Translations under genes and position numbers: made by a program | Shown: piece after piece, positions 51,740 through 61,517 of the stretch | Layout of the letters: the number at the start of each line of letters is the position of its first letter | Numbering within the stretch: the first letter of the stretch is position 1 | Source of the DNA: Actinomycetota bacterium | GTDB lineage: Bacteria; Actinomycetota; Aquicultoria; Aquicultorales; Aquicultoraceae | Assembly (NCBI GenBank): GCA_018333515.1 | Contig: JAGXSZ010000027.1 | Location: 1-64,000 of the forward strand | DNA: 64,000 nt | Direction of reading: 5' to 3' | Notes under the pieces: generated by a model | What the model saw: only the letters and a program-made list of their open reading frames with translations | The model's database searches: none | What the model was told of the DNA's origin: nothing

Positions 51740-51887
51740 AGTACGGAATAAAAGATCGGCGCTTAGATGTTGTTGTTGCGGTAGTCAAGGCGTTGGTATA
51801 GTGTGTTGTTTTGGCGTGTCGTAGTCGTTGTTTGAGTAAGCCAAAAGATCGACTCGGCGGAACAGGGCGGAAAAGGGAAGATATCCT

Positions 51888-53588
51888 GTGGGCGAAAATC
51901 GTGTGCTTGAAATACGTCTAAAACTCCTACTCGCCTTTATCATCGTCTGTTTATTGACTGTCTCCGGACGGCTTTTTTATGTCCAGGCGATGTCCTCGGC
52001 CCAATACGATGAAATGGCCGAGAAACAAAGGCTCCGCGTAATAGAAATACCCTCGAAGAGAGGCGAAATCCTAGATAGAAACGGCAGCGAACTGGCGGTC
52101 AATATACTGATGGATTCGGTCTATGCGACACCCTATCTTATTGACGACCCGAAGAGCTTTGCAAAGAAGTTAGCTCCGATTTTAAAGAAAGATGAGCGAG
52201 AACTGCTGGATTCCCTTATAAAGCAGTCGGGGTTTATGTATCTTGTTAGAAAAACCGATTCCAAGACCCTCGCACAGATAAAGAAAATCGTCGAAGAGGA
52301 CAAAGTCAAAGGGATAGGCTATATCAAAGAAACCAAGCGTTATTATCCTAACGGCAAGTTGGCGGGGCATGTTTTAGGGTTTGCCGGCATGGACAACCAC
52401 GGTCTCGGCGGCCTTGAATTGGAATACAACGAGTACCTCTACGGGAAACCGGGAAGGATAGTAGCCGAGCGGGATGGGCAGGGCAGACCGATCCCTCGAA
52501 GCACCAAATCGTCTTCGCGGCCGATCGACGGGGCCGGTATTAAAATCACAATTGACCGGGAGATACAGTACAAGGCCGAGCTGGAGCTGGCTAAGGCGGT
52601 CGAGGACTACGAGGCCAAATCGGGCAGTATCATCGTCATGAGCCCTAAGACCGGTGAAATATACGCGATGGCGAACGTGCCCTGCTACGACCCGAATAAG
52701 CTCGAGACGCTCGATGACGACAATCTCCGCAATAAGGCTATAACCGACCTCTACGAGCCCGGTTCGACAATAAAGGCGATGATTGCGGCTATCGCTCTCG
52801 AAGAGGATGTTTGCAGCCCTTCGACGGCGTTCTATCTTGAGCCGACGATTAGGGTCGGGTCGAAGAACATTAAAGAATCGCACCCGCGACCCGCGAAGAA
52901 CTTCACATTCGCGGAGATTGTGCGGGAATCGAGCAATGTCGGCATGGTCAAAGTCGGAGTCATGCTCGGCAAAGAGCGAATCGACGAATACCTTAAGCGC
53001 TTCGAGTTCAACAAAACTTGCGACATAGATTTTCCCGGCGAAGCTAGAGGCTACTATCCGCAGGTCGAGAACTGGTCCAAGATGTCGCTCGCTAACATAT
53101 CTTTCGGACAGGGCATCTGCACGACACAGCTGGCCATGACAAAAGCGCTGGCGACAATTGCCAACGACGGCGTGCCCGTAAGACCGCGTTTTCTAATAGA
53201 GGCGGCGGGTCCGCGCGGCCGAATCGTTGAAAAGACGGAAATCGTCAATGGAAAGCGCGTGCTCAGCGCCGCTACCGCCGGTCGAATGAAGGAAATTCTC
53301 GAGGGAGCGGTCTTGGAGGGGACCGGCGGGCCGGCTAAGGTGACCGGGTATCGCGTGGGCGGGAAGACAGGAACCGCGCAGAAGGCCAAAGTCGGCGGGC
53401 TTGGATATGAACAAGGAAAATATATCGCGTCCTTCATGGGCATAATACCGATGCACGACCCCCAGCTGGTAATATCGGTCGTTATCGACGAGCCCCAACG
53501 GGACATTTACGGCGGGTCGGTAGCCGCTCCGGTCTTCAGCGAAGTGGCGGAGTTTTCGTTGCGACATCTTAAAATACCCCCGGAATAG
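51888..53588 (+). CDS. ftsI: Division transpeptidase, penicillin-binding protein (FtsI)
   Basis: A 566-residue class B PBP: an N-terminal membrane helix (LLLAFIIVCLLTVSGRLFYV), the dimerisation domain with RGEILDRNG, and the transpeptidase with SxxK in PGSTIKAM, SxN in RESSNVGM and KTG in GGKTGTAQK. It cross-links septal peptidoglycan. No PASTA domain follows, unlike SpoVD or PBP2x. GTG start. Confidence 0.95.
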   Translation: MGENRVLEIRLKLLLAFIIVCLLTVSGRLFYVQAMSSAQYDEMAEKQRLRVIEIPSKRGEILDRNGSELAVNILMDSVYATPYLIDDPKSFAKKLAPILKKDERELLDSLIKQSGFMYLVRKTDSKTLAQIKKIVEEDKVKGIGYIKETKRYYPNGKLAGHVLGFAGMDNHGLGGLELEYNEYLYGKPGRIVAERDGQGRPIPRSTKSSSRPIDGAGIKITIDREIQYKAELELAKAVEDYEAKSGSIIVMSPKTGEIYAMANVPCYDPNKLETLDDDNLRNKAITDLYEPGSTIKAMIAAIALEEDVCSPSTAFYLEPTIRVGSKNIKESHPRPAKNFTFAEIVRESSNVGMVKVGVMLGKERIDEYLKRFEFNKTCDIDFPGEARGYYPQVENWSKMSLANISFGQGICTTQLAMTKALATIANDGVPVRPRFLIEAAGPRGRIVEKTEIVNGKRVLSAATAGRMKEILEGAVLEGTGGPAKVTGYRVGGKTGTAQKAKVGGLGYEQGKYIASFMGIIPMHDPQLVISVVIDEPQRDIYGGSVAAPVFSEVAEFSLRHLKIPPE

Positions 53589-53623
53589 CAAGGCTCTTGC
53601 GCCCTGATATTATATAATGGTTT

Positions 53624-55099
53624 ATGGAGGAGAGCGTGCGACTAAAAGATATTATTGCCGAAATCGAAGAGACCAAGGTCGAGGGTGATCCCGGTATTGA
53701 AATATCGGGCTTGGCCTATGATTCGCGCCGGGTAAACAGCGGCGACCTTTTCTGCTGTATTCGCGGATTCAATACAGACGGCCATGAGTTTGCCGGGCGC
53801 GCGCAAGCGGCGGGGGCATCGGCGGTCATGGTCGAAGAGCGCTTGCCCGGCCTTTCGCTAACGCAGGTCGTCGTCGCGGAGACGCGCGTCGGGATGGCGC
53901 GGGCGGCGAGCGCTTTCTATGGGCACCCTACCCGCAAGATGAGGCTGGCCGGCGTAACCGGAACCAATGGGAAGACCACGACGACCTATATGATAGATTC
54001 GATATTTAGGTCGGCCGGATACAAGACGGGCCTCATCGGCACCATCGAGTATCGGATTGGCGACGAAGTCTTTGCGGTCGAGCGAACCACGCCCGAATCA
54101 CTCGACATACAGCGGCTCTTCGCGTCTATGGTCGACGCCGGTGTCGAGGCGGCGGCGATTGAGGTATCGTCTCACGCTATAGACCTTGCGCGGGTCGAGG
54201 CCTGTGATTTCGACACCCTTGTCTTTACGAATTTGAGCCGGGACCATCTGGATTACCATGGGACCATGGAGGAGTACTTCAAGGTCAAGCGCCGTATATT
54301 CGAAAGGGCGTCCGGCCGCGACGTCGCGCGCGTCATCAATGTCGACGACCACTTCGGACGTCGCATAATCGAAGAGACAGGTCCGCCGCACATAAGGTTT
54401 AGCTATAAAGATAAGGTAGAGGTTTATGCAACAGATATAGACGCTAGGGCGGATGGCTCGACATTCGAGCTTCACGTGTCGGGCGCGCAGACGAGGGTAG
54501 CGCTCAGGTTGCCGGGGATGTTCAATATACAAAATGCGTTGGCCGCGGCCGGCGCCGCATATTCGCAGGGAATCGGAATCGATATCATCAAAGCCGGGCT
54601 GGAGGCGTTGGCGGCGGTGCCGGGGAGGTTCGAACGCATAGATTGCGGCCAGAGCTTTAGCGTCATCGTCGATTATGCGCATACTCCCGATAGCCTCGAG
54701 AAGGCGCTACTCGCGGCGCGAGAGATCACAACCGGAAGGCTTATAACGGTCTTTGGCTGCGGCGGCGATCGCGACCGGGGAAAGCGGCCGTTAATGGGCA
54801 GGATTGGGACGCAATTGAGTGATTACGCAATCTTGACATCGGATAATCCGCGAAATGAAGAACCGGGGAAGATTTTAGAGGAGATCGCGGAGGGAGTGCG
54901 TCCGCTAAACGGCAATGGCTATCATATCATCGAAGACAGAAGACTGGCGATCAAAGAGGCTATCGCCCGCGCGGGGAACGGTGACACCGTGGTAATAGCG
55001 GGCAAGGGTCATGAGGGCGGCCAGGAGATCAAGGGAGAAATAATGCCCTTTGACGATAGAGATGTGGCTAGATGTTATTTAGAGGGATTGCAAGGATGA
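53624..55099 (+). CDS. murE: UDP-MurNAc-tripeptide synthetase MurE (meso-DAP type)
   Basis: A 491-residue Mur ligase: GVTGTNGKTTTTYMI for ATP, the substrate DYAHTPDSLEKAL and DNPRNEEPG, whose DNPR motif marks meso-diaminopimelate rather than lysine specificity. It adds the third residue of the stem peptide. Its stop overlaps the murF ATG (ATGA). Confidence 0.97.
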   Translation: MEESVRLKDIIAEIEETKVEGDPGIEISGLAYDSRRVNSGDLFCCIRGFNTDGHEFAGRAQAAGASAVMVEERLPGLSLTQVVVAETRVGMARAASAFYGHPTRKMRLAGVTGTNGKTTTTYMIDSIFRSAGYKTGLIGTIEYRIGDEVFAVERTTPESLDIQRLFASMVDAGVEAAAIEVSSHAIDLARVEACDFDTLVFTNLSRDHLDYHGTMEEYFKVKRRIFERASGRDVARVINVDDHFGRRIIEETGPPHIRFSYKDKVEVYATDIDARADGSTFELHVSGAQTRVALRLPGMFNIQNALAAAGAAYSQGIGIDIIKAGLEALAAVPGRFERIDCGQSFSVIVDYAHTPDSLEKALLAAREITTGRLITVFGCGGDRDRGKRPLMGRIGTQLSDYAILTSDNPRNEEPGKILEEIAEGVRPLNGNGYHIIEDRRLAIKEAIARAGNGDTVVIAGKGHEGGQEIKGEIMPFDDRDVARCYLEGLQG

Positions 55100-56520
55100 T
55101 ACGACTACAGGCGGCTGAGATAGTATTATGCACGGGCGGCGTACTTTTGTACGGGTCGCTCGACACCGGGGTGAGCGGCGTCGGCATAGATAGTCGAGCC
55201 GTTGTCTTCGGGGACCTCTTTATACCTCTTAAGGGGACGACCGATGGTCATGCGTACATAGAGGACGCGATAAGAGCCGGCGCCGCCGGCTTCTTGATTG
55301 AGAGCGGGGCGGTATCGCGCGGCATGAAGCCGCCGGCCGGGGCGCAATTCGCGGTCGAGGTCGCCGACACGCTCCGGGCGCTCCAGGCGATAGCGGCGCA
55401 TTGTCGCGCGAAGCTTTCGGCGACCGTCATAGGCGTGACGGGCAGCACAGGCAAGACGACCACGAAAGACATGTTGACCGCGGTGTTGTCGAGATCGATG
55501 AACGTCGTAAGCACCACCAAGAATTACAACAATGAGATTGGGGTGCCGCTGACCGTTTTAAAAGCCGATTTAGAGACGTCGGCCCTGGTCGTAGAGATGG
55601 GCATGCGGGGTCTTGGACAAATTAAGGCGCTTGCCGATATCGCGGCGCCCAACATCGGGGTCGTCACGAATATCGGGCAGGCGCATATCGAGCTTCTCGG
55701 TACGCAAGAGAGAATAGCCCATGCGAAAGCCGAGCTTATCGAGGCAATCTCGCCCGCGGGCGCGGCGGTGCTAAACGCCGATTGTGCGTGGAGCACGAGC
55801 ATCTCGAATAGGACATCGGCCCGGTTGGTCACATACGGCATTGCCGACGGCGACGTGCGCGCATCCGGTATCGAAGTCGACCAACTGGGCAGGGCCGCTT
55901 TTAGCTTGACAATCGGCGGCTCTTCGAGTTATCGTGTACGTCTTGCCGTACCCGGCAAGCACAACGTATACAACGCGCTCGCGGCAATCGCGGTCGCCAT
56001 CGAGTTCGGGTTGAGCGTAGACAGCATCAGGCTCGCGTTGGCGGAGTGCAAGCCGACGGCGATGCGGATGGAAATAGTCACAACCGAGCGGGATGTGTTG
56101 ATATTAAACGACGCGTATAACGCGAATCCCGCTTCCATGGAGGCAGCCCTTTTGACCTTGATGGATATCGAGACGAAGGGACGGCGTATCGCGGTCCTCG
56201 GCGACATGCTGGAGTTGGGGCCGACTTCGAGGGAAGCGCATCGGCGGATAGGTGAAATCGCAGCCGTGCTCGGCGTCGATATTTTGATAGCGGTGGGAGT
56301 TGAGGGCCGGCTTATTGCGGAGTCGGCGGTTAGGGCCGGCATGAGCAATAAGGCGGTCATCGCCTGTATGGACGCTTATACGGCCACCCGAGTACTCGGG
56401 CAGCTGGGCGTTGAGCGAGACGCGGTACTTGTAAAGGCGTCGCGGGCAATGGGGTTGGAAAAAATCGTGGAAGCGCTGGTAGCATATGATGAAGCAGAAT
56501 CTAGAACACAGAATCCGTAA
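55096..56520 (+). CDS. murF: UDP-MurNAc-pentapeptide synthetase MurF
   Basis: A 474-residue Mur ligase: GVTGSTGKTTTKDML, KNYNNEIGVPLTVL and LNDAYNANPASMEAAL. It adds D-Ala-D-Ala. The ATG at 55096 overlaps the murE stop; an in-frame start at 55072 within murE is unlikely. Confidence 0.97.
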   Translation: MIRLQAAEIVLCTGGVLLYGSLDTGVSGVGIDSRAVVFGDLFIPLKGTTDGHAYIEDAIRAGAAGFLIESGAVSRGMKPPAGAQFAVEVADTLRALQAIAAHCRAKLSATVIGVTGSTGKTTTKDMLTAVLSRSMNVVSTTKNYNNEIGVPLTVLKADLETSALVVEMGMRGLGQIKALADIAAPNIGVVTNIGQAHIELLGTQERIAHAKAELIEAISPAGAAVLNADCAWSTSISNRTSARLVTYGIADGDVRASGIEVDQLGRAAFSLTIGGSSSYRVRLAVPGKHNVYNALAAIAVAIEFGLSVDSIRLALAECKPTAMRMEIVTTERDVLILNDAYNANPASMEAALLTLMDIETKGRRIAVLGDMLELGPTSREAHRRIGEIAAVLGVDILIAVGVEGRLIAESAVRAGMSNKAVIACMDAYTATRVLGQLGVERDAVLVKASRAMGLEKIVEALVAYDEAESRTQNP

Positions 56521-56573
56521 AACGTCCGCGCGCCGTCTAGCGTTTTCTTAGTTGAGCAAGGATAACAGTCGAG

Positions 56574-57620
56574 ATGATCGCATTTTTTAGGTATCCGACA
56601 TACCAAATATTTATGACGGCCGTGATGGCGCTGATGATAACGGCGGCGCTGACGCCTATCTGGATAAAGCTGTTGCGCAGGGAGGGTTTGGGCCAAGTCG
56701 TCAGAATCGACGGGCCCCAGAAACACCTGACCAAGTCGGGAACTCCGACTATGGGCGGGATTATCATCCTATTTACCATCGCCGTCACTTATTCTCTGAT
56801 AGCGACGACTACGATGCGCGGTGTCGTAGCGATTGTTACCATTCTTGCCTGCGGTTTGTTGGGATTTGTCGACGATTACAGTAAAGTGGTAAAGGCGAGG
56901 TCGCTAGGCTTAAGAGCGCGAGCCAAGGTTTTCTGGCAGCTTGTAATCGCCGTTGTCGCCGGTGTGCTCGCCGTCAATTTCGCCGGGCTCGATACCGACG
57001 TCTCTGTTCCCTTGACCAACATCGTCATACCTATGGGACAACCGTCCTTTAAAATCGCCTTCGCCGGCATAGATGTCATCATTCCGCTCTTATATGTCGC
57101 GTTTGTTTATCTGATAATCGCGGCGACGACAAATACGGTCAATCTTACCGACGGACTCGACGGGCTGGCGGCCGGAACCGTAACCATATCTATGCTCGCG
57201 TTCGCGGGTATCGCCTTCCAACAGGGGAGGCTCGACCTAGCCATAATCTGTGCCGCGGCAGGGGGGGCGTGTATAGGATTTTTATGGTTCAATAGCTATC
57301 CGGCGAGCATTTTTATGGGGGATACCGGTTCGCTGGGTTTAGGCGGAGCTATCGCGATAATGTCGATTCTGACCGAGACCGAGCTGTTGCTCGTTCTAAT
57401 CGGAGGTATTTATGTGATCGAAGGCCTCTCCGTTATCGCGCAAGTGATAAGTTTTCGCCTGTTCAATGTGAGGGTCTTGAAGATGGCCCCCATCCATCAC
57501 CATTTCGAGATGCTCGGTTGGTCCGAGACGCAGATCATGATGAGGTTTTGGATAGTCTCCGGGATTCTCTCGGGCATCGGGTTTGGCGTCTACTTCATGA
57601 TGGCGGCAGGGGGCGGCTAA
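56574..57620 (+). CDS. mraY: Phospho-MurNAc-pentapeptide transferase MraY
   Basis: A 348-residue membrane enzyme with 10 or so helices: KSGTPTMGGI near the start, FVDDYSKV, NLTDGLDGLAAG and MAPIHHHFEMLGW. It makes lipid I on undecaprenyl phosphate. It competes for the same lipid as the phosphoglycosyl transferase at 15297. Stop overlaps murD (TAATG). Confidence 0.97.
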   Translation: MIAFFRYPTYQIFMTAVMALMITAALTPIWIKLLRREGLGQVVRIDGPQKHLTKSGTPTMGGIIILFTIAVTYSLIATTTMRGVVAIVTILACGLLGFVDDYSKVVKARSLGLRARAKVFWQLVIAVVAGVLAVNFAGLDTDVSVPLTNIVIPMGQPSFKIAFAGIDVIIPLLYVAFVYLIIAATTNTVNLTDGLDGLAAGTVTISMLAFAGIAFQQGRLDLAIICAAAGGACIGFLWFNSYPASIFMGDTGSLGLGGAIAIMSILTETELLLVLIGGIYVIEGLSVIAQVISFRLFNVRVLKMAPIHHHFEMLGWSETQIMMRFWIVSGILSGIGFGVYFMMAAGGG

Positions 57621-58984
57621 TGGACTTATCTAATAAGCGGGTGCTGGTCATAGGGCTTGGGCGTAGCGGAAAAGCGGCGGCACTTAAACTGAAAAGTCTC
57701 GGAGCGAGCGTTCTGGCGTCGGATGTGTCGACGGCGGATGAGATGTCGGCGCTCGCCGAAGAGTTGCGGGCGGGCGGCATCGATGCGGAGCTGGGGGCGC
57801 AGGACGATAGCTTGCTCGCCGGTGTCGATCTCGTCGTCGTCAGCCCCGGCGTGCCGAGCCGTGTCCCCCTGCTTTCGGCGGCCGGAAATCTCGGTCTGCC
57901 GGTTTGGAGCGAGATCGAGCTGGCTTACCGGCTTACGGATAAACCGATAATCGCCATCACCGGAACGAACGGCAAGACAACGACGACGACTCTCATAGGA
58001 GCGGTTTTCGACGCGGCGGGACATTCAGCCGCGGTCGGGGGCAATATCGGCACACCGCTTGTGTCGGTTGCCGACGATAGCGGCGTCGAGACACTCATAG
58101 TCGAGGTGAGCAGTTTTCAGCTCGAGACAATCGTCGAGTTCAGACCGAAAATCGCCGTCCTTTTAAACATTACGGAGGACCATCTCGACCGGCACCCGAA
58201 TTTTGCCGACTATGCGCGGGCCAAGAGCAGGATTTTTCTAAACCAGACGGCGGATGACGTCGCTGTGCTAAATCTCGACGACCCGCGGGTAAAAGTACTG
58301 GCGCCGCGGGTAAAAGCGAGAGTCATCGGCACGAGCAAAGCTGAGCTTATGAGCGGTGTCTGTGTCAGCGGAGGGCGCATCGTCTTGCGGCTCGATAAAG
58401 AAATCGACCTCTGCGGCGTCGGCGAACTCAAGGTTCGCGGCAGCCACAATATCGACAACGTCATGGCGGTCGCGGCCGCCTGTTACGCCGCCGGCATAGA
58501 CCCGCGGGTCATAGCCGAGACCGTGACGGGGTTCTCCGGTCTGCGCCACCGGGTAGAGTTTGTGGGAACAATCGATGGAGTCTCTTATTACAACGATTCG
58601 AAAGCGACCAATGTCGACGCGACGGTCAAGGCGCTGACCGCCTTTACGGAGCCGCTCGTTCTTCTGGTCGGTGGCAGAAATAAAGGCAACAGTTTTGTCC
58701 CGCTGGCCCGGAGTTTGGGTCTGGGCGTCAAAGCCGCGGTCGGTTTTGGCGAGGCGGGTCGCGATATCTTAGAGGTGATGCCGGGAGATATCCGCCGGGA
58801 ATACGCGGCCACGGTCGAAGACGCGGTGGTGCGCGCGGCGGCCCTTTCGCACCCGGGCGACGTGGTGTTGTTATCCCCGGCATGCGCGAGTTTCGACGCG
58901 TTCAATGGTTACGCTCAAAGAGGGGACGCCTTTAAGAAAGCCGTTATGGGCCTTGGGGTAAGCGATGGCGAGAGCAAGAACTAA
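57620..58984 (+). CDS. murD: UDP-MurNAc-L-Ala--D-Glu ligase MurD
   Basis: A 454-residue Mur ligase: VLVIGLGRSGKAAALKL for UDP, AITGTNGKTTTTTLIG for ATP and YNDSKATNVDATVKAL. It adds D-glutamate. The ATG at 57620 overlaps the mraY stop and is preferred over longer starts inside mraY. Overlaps ftsW by 20 bases. Confidence 0.97.
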   Translation: MDLSNKRVLVIGLGRSGKAAALKLKSLGASVLASDVSTADEMSALAEELRAGGIDAELGAQDDSLLAGVDLVVVSPGVPSRVPLLSAAGNLGLPVWSEIELAYRLTDKPIIAITGTNGKTTTTTLIGAVFDAAGHSAAVGGNIGTPLVSVADDSGVETLIVEVSSFQLETIVEFRPKIAVLLNITEDHLDRHPNFADYARAKSRIFLNQTADDVAVLNLDDPRVKVLAPRVKARVIGTSKAELMSGVCVSGGRIVLRLDKEIDLCGVGELKVRGSHNIDNVMAVAAACYAAGIDPRVIAETVTGFSGLRHRVEFVGTIDGVSYYNDSKATNVDATVKALTAFTEPLVLLVGGRNKGNSFVPLARSLGLGVKAAVGFGEAGRDILEVMPGDIRREYAATVEDAVVRAAALSHPGDVVLLSPACASFDAFNGYAQRGDAFKKAVMGLGVSDGESKN

Positions 58985-60434
58985 AGACAGGCATGATTAT
59001 CATAGGTTGCTCGGATTAGTCTTCGTCATGATTTTGCTCGGGCTCGTCATGGTGTTGTCGGCGAGTTCTATTCGCGCATTTGCGAGCACCGGTGACAGTT
59101 ATTACTATATCAAGAAGCAATCACTGGCGGCGTTGATAGGCTTCGTGGTACTTATGGTCGCGTCCCGCACCCCGTTGCGGACGATACGGGGACTCGCGCG
59201 TCCCGCAGTCGGCTTGTCGTTAATAATGCTGGTCGCCGTGTTGATTCCGGGAATCGGTAAGACCGCCGGCGGTGCGAGCAGCTGGTTTTCGTTTGGCGGG
59301 TTTCAAATACAGCCTTCAGAGATAGCTAAACTCGCGGTCATCTTATTAACGGCGGACGTCTTTACGCGGTACGGCAAAGACCTTAACAACCTGAAAGAGC
59401 TGTTCTACTCATATGCGGTAGTAATAATATTAGTGGTGACCCTTATTATGCTCCAGCCCGATATGGGGACGACCATAGCTATCTGCCTGGCGCTCCTGGC
59501 TACCGTCTTTGTCGCCGGTTTTAACCTGAAGTACCTTTTGTTGCTGGTGACGATGGGAGGAATCGGTGCGACCTACCTTATATATTCCGCGTCCTATCGC
59601 CTCAAGCGCATCTCAGCCTTTCTAGACCCCTCGGCCGACCCATTGGGAGCCGGTTATCAGATAATGCAGTCGCTGCTGGCGTTTGGGTCCGGCGGGCTTT
59701 TCGGTGTGGGCTTAGGGATGAGCAGGCAAAAGTATTTCTACCTTCCGGCGGCGCATACCGATTTCATCTTCGCTATAATCGGTGAGGAGGTCGGGCTGCT
59801 CGGAACACTGGCAACCATCCTTCTGTTCGCCGCGTTTGCCTATTACGGCGTGCGAATATCGCTCAAATGCAACAGTCGCTTCGGGCGATTGTTGGGCACG
59901 GGTGTTACTTCTATGGTAGTGCTGCAAGCCTTGGTGAATATGGGAACGGTAACGCAGATTCTGCCCATAACCGGCATACCGATGCCGTTCATAAGCTACG
60001 GTGGTTCTTCGCTCATAGTCAACCTCGCGGCGGTAGGGTTACTCTTAAGCATCGCTGTCGAAAACGAGCGTGAGTCAACCTCGCGGCGTCGGAGGTCAAG
60101 GGTGCGTTTATTCGACGGCTCCCGTGAGGACGCGGCGGAACGCAAGACCACGTCACGCTCGAGAAAGACGAAGAAGAGCGCCTCGCGGAAGAAGCCCGTC
60201 GCGGCGTCCTCGCATGTGGTATCGATAAAAGACGCGAAGAGCCCCACCTCCGCCAAAGCCGCGAGTAAAAAGCGTAAAACCAGTGCAAAGAAGCGTTCAA
60301 GCAGTAGCGCAAGTAATGCGACAGGGAGACCTAGAACGAATGCGAGTGATAATAAGCGGCGGCGGGACAGCGGGACACGTGTATCCGGGTCTGGCTCTAG
60401 CCGCGGCACTACAAAGAGCAAAAAAAGACCTTGA
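58965..60434 (+). CDS. ftsW: Septal peptidoglycan glycosyltransferase FtsW with long basic tail
   Basis: A 489-residue SEDS protein with 10 helices ending near residue 365; IYSASYRLKRISAFLDPSAD, the SLLAFGSGGLFGVGLG and PITGIPMPFISYGGSSL segments are typical. It polymerises lipid II at the septum with FtsI. The last ~120 residues are a Lys/Arg/Ser-rich low-complexity tail, of which the last 31 are encoded in the 95-base overlap with murG in another frame. Confidence 0.95.
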   Translation: MARARTKDRHDYHRLLGLVFVMILLGLVMVLSASSIRAFASTGDSYYYIKKQSLAALIGFVVLMVASRTPLRTIRGLARPAVGLSLIMLVAVLIPGIGKTAGGASSWFSFGGFQIQPSEIAKLAVILLTADVFTRYGKDLNNLKELFYSYAVVIILVVTLIMLQPDMGTTIAICLALLATVFVAGFNLKYLLLLVTMGGIGATYLIYSASYRLKRISAFLDPSADPLGAGYQIMQSLLAFGSGGLFGVGLGMSRQKYFYLPAAHTDFIFAIIGEEVGLLGTLATILLFAAFAYYGVRISLKCNSRFGRLLGTGVTSMVVLQALVNMGTVTQILPITGIPMPFISYGGSSLIVNLAAVGLLLSIAVENERESTSRRRRSRVRLFDGSREDAAERKTTSRSRKTKKSASRKKPVAASSHVVSIKDAKSPTSAKAASKKRKTSAKKRSSSSASNATGRPRTNASDNKRRRDSGTRVSGSGSSRGTTKSKKRP

Positions 60435-61467
60435 TATTTTGTTTGTCGGCACCAGTGCGGGTTTAGAGGCGACTTTGGTTCCGCAAGCCGGACATGGCTT
60501 CAAAGCCATCGAGGCAAAAGGCTTACCCCGAAAGCCGTCGTTTAAGGCGTTCGGTACTTTTCTTTCAGCCGGCAAGGGAACGATAGAGGCTGTGAACCTT
60601 CTGCGGCATTTCAAGCCCGATATCGTCATCGGAATGGGCGCGTATGTTAGCCTGCCGGTCGTTGGCGCGGCGGTATTGCTCCATATTCCAACCGTCGTCC
60701 ATGAGCAAAACGCGGTACCCGGGCTTGTAAACCGGGTTCTCGGGCGGGTGGCGAGCGCCGTAGCCGTCTCCTATCCGGATATGGCGGAATTCTTTCCTCG
60801 CGGCAAGCGCGTCGAAGTCACCGGCAACCCTATTCGCCGGGAGATACTAGACGCTCACCGCGAAGCCGCCGTAAAAGCGTTTGGGCTCGACGAAAAACGT
60901 AAGACCCTGTTGGTCTTTGGCGGCAGCAGGGGGGCGCGGAAGATAAACGAAGCGGTGGTCGAGGCGTATGATACGTGGCGCCATAACGACGGCTTGCAGA
61001 TAGTCCATGCTACGGGTAAGATAAACTTTGAACTGGTAAAGAGAGCGATTGAGGATATGCGAAGAGGGGACGATAGCCTCCGTTACGACGCTCTCCCGTA
61101 TATCGACGACATGAGTGTCGCTTACGCCGGTTCCGATCTTTTAGTCTGCCGGTCGGGAGCGACTACGATTGCCGAGATATCGGCGAAAGGTTTGCCGGCG
61201 ATACTTATCCCATATCCATACGCGACCGACAATCACCAGGAAAAAAATGCCCGAAGCCTTAAAGATACAGGCGCGGCCGAGGTCATATTGGATAGGGAAC
61301 TGTCGGGCGACGCATTACGTGAAATGGTCGACTCGCTCATATCGGATGAAGGGCGCTTGCGCGCCATGAGAGAAGCGTCGCTCGCGTTCGGAAAACCGGA
61401 TGCGGATGAGAACCTGGCGGCCCTCGTCTTTGAGATCGGTGAGGCGAACTTACCCGCGAAGGTCTGA
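60340..61467 (+). CDS. murG: Lipid II synthase MurG
   Basis: A 375-residue GT-B enzyme: RVIISGGGTAGHVYPGLALA, HEQNAVPGLVNRVL and CRSGATTIAEISAKGLPAIL. It transfers GlcNAc from UDP-GlcNAc to lipid I. The ATG at 60340 gives the family start and follows GGGAG; it lies 95 bases inside ftsW. Longer starts have no likeness to MurG. Confidence 0.96.
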   Translation: MRVIISGGGTAGHVYPGLALAAALQRAKKDLDILFVGTSAGLEATLVPQAGHGFKAIEAKGLPRKPSFKAFGTFLSAGKGTIEAVNLLRHFKPDIVIGMGAYVSLPVVGAAVLLHIPTVVHEQNAVPGLVNRVLGRVASAVAVSYPDMAEFFPRGKRVEVTGNPIRREILDAHREAAVKAFGLDEKRKTLLVFGGSRGARKINEAVVEAYDTWRHNDGLQIVHATGKINFELVKRAIEDMRRGDDSLRYDALPYIDDMSVAYAGSDLLVCRSGATTIAEISAKGLPAILIPYPYATDNHQEKNARSLKDTGAAEVILDRELSGDALREMVDSLISDEGRLRAMREASLAFGKPDADENLAALVFEIGEANLPAKV

Positions 61468-61517
61468 AGTTTACAACAAAGTTTGGATGCGGAACGCAAA
61501 GCAATAGGGGAGAAGCA

